Assembly: GCA_900544025.1 (NCBI GenBank)
Contig: UQTM01000041.1
Span: 1 to 28,680 of the forward strand
Direction: 5' to 3'
Source of the DNA: an uncultured Odoribacter sp.
GTDB lineage: Bacteria > Bacteroidota > Bacteroidia > Bacteroidales > Marinifilaceae
Length of the DNA: 28,680 nucleotides
Shown here: piece after piece, positions 22,492 through 28,680 of the stretch
How positions within the stretch are numbered: the first letter of the stretch is position 1
Layout of the letters: the number at the start of each line of letters is the position of its first letter
The notes under the pieces: generated by a model
Told to the model about the DNA's origin: nothing
Database searches by the model: none
Seen by the model: only the letters and a program-made list of their open reading frames with translations
Made by a program: the position numbers and the translations under genes

Positions 22492-23106
22492 ATGAAATAT
22501 TATTTTATGAGTGTTTTGGTACTGTTGGTGTTATCGGTAGGATTTATTTCATGCAGTACAGACGATCCCGAACCGGCTCCGGATAACGAGCAGCCGATTC
22601 TTCCTGAAACTCCCGGTAATTCCAACGGTGAGGAGTCCTCCGGTAATAATAATCCCGGTAACTCCGGCAACCCGAATCATCCCGGCCGTCCGGACCCGCC
22701 TGTCGATCCGGGTAATAATAACGAAGGTAATCATAACGACGATAACGATCCAATGGGTAATCGGCTTTATATCCGGGTGGGCCCGGTTGCGTTCACAGCT
22801 ACGCTGGAAAACAATGCCGCCGCCACAGCATTTAAGGCTTTACTGCCTATAACGGTGAATATGTCTGAATTGAACGGGAATGAAAAGTATTATTATTTGC
22901 CGGGCAGCCTGCCTTCGACGGCCTCGAATCCAGGAACTATCCGGACGGGCGATTTAATGCTTTATGGTTCCGATTGCCTCGTGCTTTTCTATGAGACTTT
23001 TTCAACATCTTATCGTTATACCCGTCTCGGAGCCGTGGATAATCCATCGGGACTTGTTGCTGCTCTCGGTTCCGGCAGCGTGACGGTAACTTTTGAACTA
23101 CGATGA
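22492..23106 (+). CDS. Cyclophilin-like-fold lipoprotein 2 with Pro/Gly/Asn linker
   Basis: Lipoprotein of 204 aa: signal peptide with lipobox GFISC, lipidated C21, followed by STDDPEP, an acidic stretch like the lipoprotein export signal of Bacteroidetes, so the outer surface is likely. Residues ~28-83 are a disordered linker rich in Pro, Gly, Asn and Asp. Residues ~88-204 are the cyclophilin-like domain (LYIRVGPVAFTATLENNAAATAFKALLPITVNMSELNGNEKYYYLPGSLP, RTGDLMLYGSDCLVLFYETFSTSYRYTRLG). The domain is closer to the typical family sequence than that of lipoprotein 1. Same operon; function unknown. Confidence 0.86.
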   Translation: MKYYFMSVLVLLVLSVGFISCSTDDPEPAPDNEQPILPETPGNSNGEESSGNNNPGNSGNPNHPGRPDPPVDPGNNNEGNHNDDNDPMGNRLYIRVGPVAFTATLENNAAATAFKALLPITVNMSELNGNEKYYYLPGSLPSTASNPGTIRTGDLMLYGSDCLVLFYETFSTSYRYTRLGAVDNPSGLVAALGSGSVTVTFELR

Positions 23107-23176
23107 TACTTTTCATGCAAAAAAACGAAACGACGGCTGATAGAAAAATAAGTAATAATCTTAAAATAACAGAACA

Positions 23177-24043
23177 ATGGAACAAATTAAAAATGTACAT
23201 TATGAAGGTGAACGTCCTTTGTTTGCTACTCGTGACCTTTATTTGGAGAATGTGACGATTCATACCGGTGAATCGGCATTGAAAGAATGTAAAAATATCG
23301 AGGCGGTAACTTGCCGTTTCGAAGGGAAATACCCTTTTTGGCATAATGACGGGTTTGTTGTGAAGAATTGCTTCTTTACAGAGGGGGCGCGTGCCGCTTT
23401 GTGGTATTCCAAAGATTTGCAAATGACGGATACGATGGTGGAAGCTCCGAAAATGTTCCGTGAAATGGACGGGATCAGGTTGGAAAACGTACAGTTGCCC
23501 AATGCGCAGGAAACCCTTTGGCATTGCTGTAATGTGGAATTGAAAAATGTACAGATCGATAAGGGGGATTACCTGTTTATGCACGGTGAAAATATCCGGA
23601 TCGAAGATTTTACTTTGAACGGGAACTACTCTTTCCAATATTGTAAACAGGTGGTGATCCGGAATGCCCTGATCAATTCGAAGGATGCGTTTTGGAATAC
23701 GGAGAATGTAACCATATACGATTCTGTATTGAACGGCGAATACTTGGGCTGGCACTCTAAGAATTTGCGTTTGGTCAATTGTAAGATTTCGGGAACACAG
23801 CCGCTTTGTTATGCGACCGATTTGATTCTGGAAAACTGTATTATGGCAGACGACGCTGATCTGGCTTTTGAACATTCCAGCGTGCAAGCCACGATCAACA
23901 GCTCTGTGCACAGCGTGAAAAATCCCCGCAGCGGTTGTATTACGGCTAATAGCTTCGGCGAAATTATTATCGACGGTAATATTAAAGCACCGGGAAACTG
24001 TGAATTGAAATTGTGGGATAATACAACCTGTTTTAATCAATGA
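23177..24043 (+). CDS. DUF3737 family protein (right-handed beta-helix-like repeats)
   Basis: Cytosolic protein of 288 aa without signal peptide. It opens MEQIKNVHYEGERPLFATRDLYLENVTI and is built of short repeats of the type ENxxIxDxxLNGxYxFxxxKNLxLxNC, expected to stack as a parallel beta-helix. Blocks GESALKEC.N, FEGKYPFWH and EYLGWHSKNL are characteristic of DUF3737. Members are frequent in gut Bacteroidetes and Firmicutes beside aminotransferases and flavoproteins; no reaction is established. Its TGA overlaps the ATG of the MalY/PatB gene (ATGA), a strong sign that the two work together. A 70-bp gap with no visible features precedes it. Confidence 0.9.
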   Translation: MEQIKNVHYEGERPLFATRDLYLENVTIHTGESALKECKNIEAVTCRFEGKYPFWHNDGFVVKNCFFTEGARAALWYSKDLQMTDTMVEAPKMFREMDGIRLENVQLPNAQETLWHCCNVELKNVQIDKGDYLFMHGENIRIEDFTLNGNYSFQYCKQVVIRNALINSKDAFWNTENVTIYDSVLNGEYLGWHSKNLRLVNCKISGTQPLCYATDLILENCIMADDADLAFEHSSVQATINSSVHSVKNPRSGCITANSFGEIIIDGNIKAPGNCELKLWDNTTCFNQ

Positions 24044-25200
24044 AATACGATTTTGATGAACGGGTTCCGCGTAGGGGTACTAATTCCTATAAGTGGGATA
24101 CGGTGAAAGATGAAGATGTTCTGCCTATGTGGGTTGCCGATATGGATTTCCGTACGGCTCCCGCTATTGTCGGTGCATTGCAGAAACGGGTGGAACACGG
24201 TATTTTCGGTTATACGAAAGTTCCGCCCGCTTATTATGAAGCGGTCGTAAATTGGTTTAGGAGGAGGCATGCCTGGCTGATCGAGAAAGAATGGATCGTT
24301 TATACAACGGGTGTTGTTCCGGCGATTTCGGCTATCGTTAAGGCGTTGACCGTTCCGGGCGACCGGGTATTGGTACAGACTCCGGTTTATAATTGTTTTT
24401 TTTCTTCCATTCGGAATAACGGTTGTGAGGCCGTCGCCAATCCGTTGATATATGCAAACGGAACTTACCGGATCGATTATGACGATTTAGAACGGAAAGC
24501 GGCGGACCCGAAGGTGAAACTATTATTGCTTTGCAATCCGCATAATCCGGTAGGGCGGGTATGGACTCGGCAGGAACTGAGGCGTATCGGTGAAATTTGC
24601 ATTCGGAACCGGGTGTTGGTCGTGGCGGATGAAATTCATTGCGAGCTGGTTTTTTCAGGGCATGTTTATATTCCTTTTGCTTCAATTTCGGAAGATTTCC
24701 GGGAACATTCCGTGACCTGTATTTCGCCCAGCAAGGCATTTAATCTGGCCGGGTTACAGATTGCCAATATCGTGGCTGCCGATACCGATATACGAATGAA
24801 GATAGATAAGGCCATCAATATAAATGAAGTTTGCGACGTGAATCCCTTCGGTGTGGAAGCTTTGATAGCCGCTTACAATCGAGGTGAAGATTGGCTGGAA
24901 GAATTAAAGCATTATTTGTCTGTGAATTATAATTACCTGAGAGCTTATTTCGACGAATATCTTCCGGAATTTCCCGTGGTGATGCTGGAAGGAACTTATT
25001 TAGTGTGGGTGGATTGTAGGGGGGTAGGACTGTCTTCGCGGGAAATTACGGATATTTTGCTGGAAAAAGAAAAGGTTCGGGTGAATCCGGGGAGCTTGTA
25101 TGGGGAGGCCGGAGAGGGTTTTATCCGCCTGAATATAGCATGTCCCCGGGAAAAATTGATTGAAGGATTGAATCGGTTGAAACGAGGCTTAAAATCATAA
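24040..25200 (+). CDS. MalY/PatB-type PLP-dependent aminotransferase / C-S lyase
   Basis: Fold-type I PLP enzyme of 386 aa, cytosolic. LPMWVADMDFRTAPAI is the hallmark of the PatB/MalY group (cystathionine beta-lyases and related C-S lyases). The PLP lysine is K232 (SPSKAFNLAGLQ), LLLCNPHNPVGR carries the Asn, VVADEIHCEL the Asp, and GFIRLNIACPR the substrate-carboxylate Arg. Length is usual. Cysteine-conjugate cleavage would fit a detoxification operon, but ordinary methionine-pathway cystathionine lyase activity is equally possible. Starts inside the DUF3737 stop codon (ATGA). Confidence 0.92.
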   Translation: MKYDFDERVPRRGTNSYKWDTVKDEDVLPMWVADMDFRTAPAIVGALQKRVEHGIFGYTKVPPAYYEAVVNWFRRRHAWLIEKEWIVYTTGVVPAISAIVKALTVPGDRVLVQTPVYNCFFSSIRNNGCEAVANPLIYANGTYRIDYDDLERKAADPKVKLLLLCNPHNPVGRVWTRQELRRIGEICIRNRVLVVADEIHCELVFSGHVYIPFASISEDFREHSVTCISPSKAFNLAGLQIANIVAADTDIRMKIDKAININEVCDVNPFGVEALIAAYNRGEDWLEELKHYLSVNYNYLRAYFDEYLPEFPVVMLEGTYLVWVDCRGVGLSSREITDILLEKEKVRVNPGSLYGEAGEGFIRLNIACPREKLIEGLNRLKRGLKS

Positions 25201-25265
25201 GGTACTGACAAAATTAAAGTTCGGTGCGCATTTGCCGTAACGTGTTATTAAACAAGAAAACGAGT

Positions 25266-26198
25266 ATGGGAAAAGGGAATAAAGCGAGCGGGAATAGGAC
25301 AGGAATTATTATTGCCTATTTTCTGATTTATGTGGTTTGGGGCTCCACCTATTTTTTTATCGGTGTGGCACTGAAAGATTTTCCGCCTTTTTTGCTCGGG
25401 GCGTTACGGTTTACGGCTGCCGGATTAATTCTTCTGAGTGTATGTTATTTGCGTGGAGAGCGGGTGTTTAAGAAAAGCCTGGTTGTACGTTCTGCCATTA
25501 GCGGGGTTGTTTTGTTGTTTGTGGATATGGCGGTGGTCATGCTGGCCCAGCGTTATGTCACCAGCAGTTTTGTCGCTATTATCGCTTCTTCGACGGCGCT
25601 TTGGATATTACTGCTGGATGCTCCCGGGTGGAAATCTAATTTTCGTAATTTTTTTACCGTATCGGGAGGGCTTGTCGGCTTTGCGGGTGTCGTGATGCTT
25701 TATTTGGAACAGCTGCATGCGGAATGGCTTTCCCCGTATAGCCGATGGGGATTTTTACTTTTGGTTTTCGGGTGTATCTCTTGGGCGCTGGGGTCGTTAT
25801 ATGCCAAATATCGTTCTTCGCAGGAAGAAGAAGTAAATGCCTTTGCTGGCTCTGCGTGGCAAATGCTTATTGCCAGCGGCATGTTTTGGTTGTGTGCCGT
25901 GGTGAGGGGAGAGTTGCCGGAAACGGATTTCAGTAGCGTGTCGGCCAATAGCTGGTTCTCGTTGGCTTATTTGATTGTTTTCGGTTCATTGCTTGCTTAT
26001 TCGGCTTATGTGTGGCTGTTAAAAGTCCGCCCGGCTACAGAAGTGGGAACGCATGCTTATGTCAATCCGTTTATTGCAGTGCTTTTAGGTGTGTTTTTAG
26101 GGAATGAACAGGTTAGTTTTGTTCAGATCTCCGGTTTATTTATTATTCTGCTGGGGGTGATGATGATCGGGAGGCAGCCTAAGAAACAGCCGGTATAA
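25266..26198 (+). CDS. EamA/DMT-family transporter
   Basis: Inner-membrane transporter of 310 aa with ten hydrophobic segments in two EamA halves: IIIAYFLIYVVWGSTYFFIGVALKDFPPFLLGALRF in the first, and LLVFGCISWALGSLYAKY, AYVNPFIAVLLGVFLGNEQVS in the second. Members export amino acids, metabolites or drugs. Start chosen at ATG 25266; the longer frame begins with GTG at 25224 and adds residues without family character. It is the last gene of operon 2, 65 bp after the aminotransferase, and may export a product made by it. Confidence 0.92.
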   Translation: MGKGNKASGNRTGIIIAYFLIYVVWGSTYFFIGVALKDFPPFLLGALRFTAAGLILLSVCYLRGERVFKKSLVVRSAISGVVLLFVDMAVVMLAQRYVTSSFVAIIASSTALWILLLDAPGWKSNFRNFFTVSGGLVGFAGVVMLYLEQLHAEWLSPYSRWGFLLLVFGCISWALGSLYAKYRSSQEEEVNAFAGSAWQMLIASGMFWLCAVVRGELPETDFSSVSANSWFSLAYLIVFGSLLAYSAYVWLLKVRPATEVGTHAYVNPFIAVLLGVFLGNEQVSFVQISGLFIILLGVMMIGRQPKKQPV

Positions 26199-26204
26199 TA
26201 TATA

Positions 26205-26314
26205 AATGTTTTCGCCTTTTTCTGTGGGCACAGTAATCACGGCGATCTTATCTTTATCTTTTTTAATTTTTATATTTTCTGATTATTGGGTTTGACAGAT
26301 AAGGTGAAAACATT
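26205..26314. repeat. Imperfect ~20-bp inverted repeat enclosing ~70 bp, between convergent operons
   Basis: AATGTTTTCGCCTT (26205-26218) and its near complement, AAGGTGAAAACATT (26301-26314), agree at 13 of 14 positions. Pairing continues inward with a one-base offset (TCTGT / ACAGA). It sits between the end of operon 2 (26198) and the end of the HAD gene (26379). It may act as a large two-way terminator or be the ends of a short non-autonomous element; no target-site duplication is apparent. Confidence 0.5.
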
Positions 26315-26378
26315 CTTCTGCTCTTGAACTTTTGTTCCTGTGATTTTTCACACATTTTACAGCCTTATGAATCCGACT

Positions 26379-27209
26379 TTAATGTAACTGATTCATAAAT
26401 TCGGTAAAGCCGCCGTCTTTGTCGGCAGCTACGGATTTATAATGGGGGTTGAGACGTTGCGGGGCATTAGCCACTAAGTAGGCCTGTCCGCAAATATCCA
26501 GAAAATCGACATCGTTATAGTCGTTCCCGATCCCGGCGCAATCGGCTGGCGAGATACTTAATTCCTGGAGCAAGGAAGCACAGGCCGATCCTTTATGGAT
26601 GCCCTGGGGAAATACTTCAAGCCATATCGCCCGGTTATCTACCGGAGAAGTACTCCGGATGACGGAATAATTTTTTAGATCGTTACGGATTTGCTCCAGC
26701 AGGTGGAGTTGTATGGGGTCGAGAATCATAATCAACTGCGTTGCTCCGGTTTGAATCTCTCCGGTGGTCCCGATACAAGTTCCGAATTGGCGATAGGTTT
26801 CTATCCGGTGACGAAAATCGTCGTGCAGGGGATAGAGGTCGGTGTAATAAAAATGATGATTATTGGGGATTTCCTGCTGGATCGTGAAATTGATGTTATA
26901 ATTCCAAAGATACTCCGCCAGTTCCACGGTTTCTTGCCGGGAGAGATGATGAGCGGAAATGATTTTTTTGTCGTTCCAGCGCATAATTCCTGCCCCGGAG
27001 GAAAAAACCAAATAATCTATCGGCAAGGTGTCCGGTATCACTTTGCGTGCGGCAAAAAGATTGCGTCCGGTGGCGATAATCCGTAACATTCCCTGCTCTC
27101 CCGCTTGTTCCAAAGCTTTTACGGTAGCGGAGCTGATCTGTCCTCCATGTGGTAGGATCGTCCCGTCCAGATCGGAAATAATGGCTTTGGTCGTTAAGAT
27201 TTTATTCAT
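26379..27209 (-). CDS. Cof-type HAD hydrolase
   Basis: Cytosolic phosphatase of 276 aa of the HAD superfamily, subclass IIB (Cof/SupH-like), acting on sugar or cofactor phosphates. Motif I is DLDGT with D13 and D15, motif II Thr in IIATGRN, motif III K206, motif IV GNDYND (228-233). The alpha/beta cap between about 85 and 190 is of C2B type. It is second in an operon behind the pyridoxamine kinase, overlapping its end by 8 bp. That pairing suggests, without proving, a PLP-pathway phosphatase. Confidence 0.93.
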   Translation of the reverse strand: MNKILTTKAIISDLDGTILPHGGQISSATVKALEQAGEQGMLRIIATGRNLFAARKVIPDTLPIDYLVFSSGAGIMRWNDKKIISAHHLSRQETVELAEYLWNYNINFTIQQEIPNNHHFYYTDLYPLHDDFRHRIETYRQFGTCIGTTGEIQTGATQLIMILDPIQLHLLEQIRNDLKNYSVIRSTSPVDNRAIWLEVFPQGIHKGSACASLLQELSISPADCAGIGNDYNDVDFLDICGQAYLVANAPQRLNPHYKSVAADKDGGFTEFMNQLH

Positions 27210-28059
27210 ACAATTCGTATGTAAAATAGGGGAGAGGCTCTTTCAGGTAGCATAATACTTTCTCCTGATTCATGCCGTCGAGCGGGTTATGTTCATAGCC
27301 GAAAGTGGCTTTGATCCCCATGTTGATGAAATGCACTGCCCTATCCACGGCTTCGGGCAGGCTGTCGCCGTTGAGCAGGCAGCCTGTGATTACGCTGGCG
27401 AATGCGTCGCCTGTGCCCGGATAAGAAGCCGGAACATAGTCGCTACCCACGATCCAGGTGCGTCCGTCGTTCCGGTTATAGGCAATGGTCGTTACGTTTT
27501 TGCTGTTATCCGATGGCGCCGAGGTGATGATTACATACTCCGGTCCGGTTTCAGCTAATTTCTTACACCATTCGACCGTTTTTTTACGGTTTATACCGGA
27601 ACTGACAGTCTCTCCCAGCAGGAACGCAGCTTCGGTCAGGTTGGGGGTAATCACCTTGGCTTTTGTACATAGTTTGCGCATCCCTTCGATCATTTCCGGA
27701 TTCATGCCCGGATATAATTGATTGTGATCGCCCAATACGGGATCGACAAGGATAAAATTTTCCCGGTTCCCGAAATCTTCAAAGAAGCGGGAAACGATAT
27801 CCATCTGCCGGACTGAGGCCAGATAGCCGGAATACAGGGCATCGAAATGCAGGTGCAATTCTTTCCAATGGTCGATGATTCCCTGCATTTGATCGGTGAG
27901 ATCGAAACTCCTGAAATTCTTATATTCGCTATGAGCGGAGAGGATTGCCGTGGGAAGAGGACAAACCTGATAGCCCATATAGGAAAGAATCGGGATGGCA
28001 ACGGTGAGAGAGGCTCTCCCATAACTGGATAAATCGTGTATTGCGGCTATTTTCTTCAT
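27202..28059 (-). CDS. Pyridoxamine/pyridoxal kinase
   Basis: Ribokinase-family enzyme of 285 aa that phosphorylates vitamin B6 vitamers in PLP salvage. N-terminal AIHDLSSYGRASLTVAIPILSYMGYQVCPLPTAILSAHS matches PdxK/PdxY, VDPVLGDHNQLY is the substrate/Mg segment, and YPGTGDAF (213-220) holds the catalytic base D218. Start chosen at ATG 28059; an adjacent upstream TTG (28062) gives one more residue. It overlaps the HAD gene by 8 bp. A minus-strand -7 box TATCTTTG (28171-28164) lies about 100 bp upstream without a clear -33. Confidence 0.93.
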   Translation of the reverse strand: MKKIAAIHDLSSYGRASLTVAIPILSYMGYQVCPLPTAILSAHSEYKNFRSFDLTDQMQGIIDHWKELHLHFDALYSGYLASVRQMDIVSRFFEDFGNRENFILVDPVLGDHNQLYPGMNPEMIEGMRKLCTKAKVITPNLTEAAFLLGETVSSGINRKKTVEWCKKLAETGPEYVIITSAPSDNSKNVTTIAYNRNDGRTWIVGSDYVPASYPGTGDAFASVITGCLLNGDSLPEAVDRAVHFINMGIKATFGYEHNPLDGMNQEKVLCYLKEPLPYFTYELYE

Positions 28060-28538
28060 CAATTTTATGGGTTTAGGGAATTACTGCTCCCGGAATTACA
28101 GAAATGCTATCCGGCTGCAAATTAAATCTGTCCGGTTTACGCTAAAGGACCGTTTATTCCATACAAAGATAGTGATAAAAAACGAGAGTTAGAGCGGATT
28201 GGGGCAAGGAGGTTGAAAATAAAGTGTTTAGTGAAAAACGGGCTGCAATGATGAAGCCAAGCGAAACCCTTCTCAAAGCCACTTGAAACCGGAGTTGCGT
28301 TACCATCCCGTTACTCTTTTCCGAATGGTAAAGGCGGTTTGGGGAGGATTTCAAAACGCTGAATTACAGGCACGATTCGGGAATCTTCGACTGTAAAAAC
28401 GGTCGGATTTCCGGATTTTGGGCTTGCTGCCGTGAAAAAAGTCCGTTTCCCGCCTCGATTGCACTGATTCGCTGCGGTTTGCATTTCGAAGAACAGCTCT
28501 ACAAGCAATAATTTTGTTTCATTAAAAATCGTAGAGTT
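28060..28538. other. 479-bp divergent region, probable end of an integrated element
   Basis: Left part (to about 28171) is the leader and -7 box of the kinase operon. The remainder holds no supported gene. It contains a small inverted repeat TTACCAT (28300-28306) / ATGGTAA (28325-28331) and, at 28509-28516, TAATTTTG, a -7-like box for the recombinase gene. By analogy with Bacteroides elements, the left attachment site of the element carrying the recombinase should lie here; I cannot place it exactly. Confidence 0.5.
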
Positions 28539-28680
28539 ATGAGATCGACATTCAAAGTTTTATTCTATTTGAAACGCAATGCCCCGAAGAAGAACGGGCT
28601 TGTTCCGGTCATGTGTCGTATTACCGTAAACGGCAAAATCGCCCAATTCAGTTGCAAACTGGACGTGGAGGAAAAATCAT
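28539..28680 (+). CDS. Tyrosine recombinase/integrase, N-terminal end (cut by window edge)
   Basis: The first 47 codons read MRSTFKVLFYLKRNAPKKN, then GLVPVMCRITVNGKIAQFSCKLDV. This is the opening of the Arm DNA-binding domain of Bacteroidetes tyrosine recombinases (FYLKxxxxKKNGxxPxxxRITVNGxxxxFS). Such enzymes integrate conjugative and mobilisable transposons by recognising arm sites near the element ends. The catalytic domain lies beyond the window, so activity and element type cannot be judged. The gene is divergent from the pyridoxamine kinase, placing the element boundary between them. Confidence 0.85.
   Translation, partial: MRSTFKVLFYLKRNAPKKNGLVPVMCRITVNGKIAQFSCKLDVEEKS

Noticed and set aside
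25224..25265. GTG start adding 14 residues to the EamA transporter
   Set aside because: Polar, cysteine-containing extension without family character; ATG 25266 precedes the first membrane segment in the normal way.
28080..28105. CTGTAATT and CAGTAATT on the minus strand in the kinase leader, resembling the AraC operator
   Set aside because: The period is 15 bp instead of 21 and the GGGGTTAT core is absent, so I do not count it as a fifth operator.
28311..28508. 65-residue minus-strand reading frame upstream of the recombinase
   Set aside because: No promoter, no recognisable domain, low-complexity composition, and it lies in the presumed attachment region. Not supported as a gene.

Overview
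The window looks like a Bacteroidales chromosome segment, perhaps Odoribacter/Butyricimonas-like (genus is a guess). Reasons: several promoters carry the Bacteroidetes -33/-7 pattern (TTTG, 19 bp, TAnnTTTG); signal peptides end in ..FAQ; there are DUF1573, HU-CCDC81-type, DUF3737 and RteC proteins; and an Arm-type tyrosine recombinase begins at the right edge. I see no rRNA, tRNA or CRISPR array.

Layout. 1-3720 is an accessory-looking block: the C-terminal part of an iron alcohol dehydrogenase, a zinc alcohol dehydrogenase with an unexpected signal peptide, an AraC-type regulator, and an RteC-domain protein of the kind found in conjugative transposons. A strong promoter at 3740-3770 then precedes a possible small RNA. 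4112-13052 is ordinary housekeeping sequence: DUF1573 lipoprotein-like protein, pssA, an HU-CCDC81-type membrane protein, galE, a truncated glycogen-synthase-like protein, a YraN nuclease-fold protein, an OsmC protein, an extended SDR, prfA and pyrF.

13206-26198 is the most interesting part. Three paralogous AraC regulators (two transcription units, minus strand) face two long plus-strand operons. Operon 1 (16442-20622) encodes an MFS exporter, a DUF418 membrane protein, an FMN flavoprotein and an iron alcohol dehydrogenase. Operon 2 (20999-26198) encodes an exported alpha/beta hydrolase, two cyclophilin-like lipoproteins, a DUF3737 protein, a MalY/PatB aminotransferase and an EamA transporter. 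Four copies of one operator, CTGTAATT-N13-CTGTAATT (21-bp direct repeat, core GGGGTTATnAT), precede all four transcription units. In both operons the operator ends exactly 29 bp before the -7 box. At the regulator genes it is inverted and lies 39-40 bp away. This defines a local AraC-controlled regulon, probably for detoxifying and exporting a reactive small molecule (function inferred). The AraC gene and iron dehydrogenase at the left edge are paralogues of members of this regulon.

26379-28059 holds a Cof-type HAD phosphatase and a pyridoxamine kinase in one operon. From about 28170 the sequence changes character and leads into the start of a tyrosine recombinase (28539 onward), probably the end of an integrative element.
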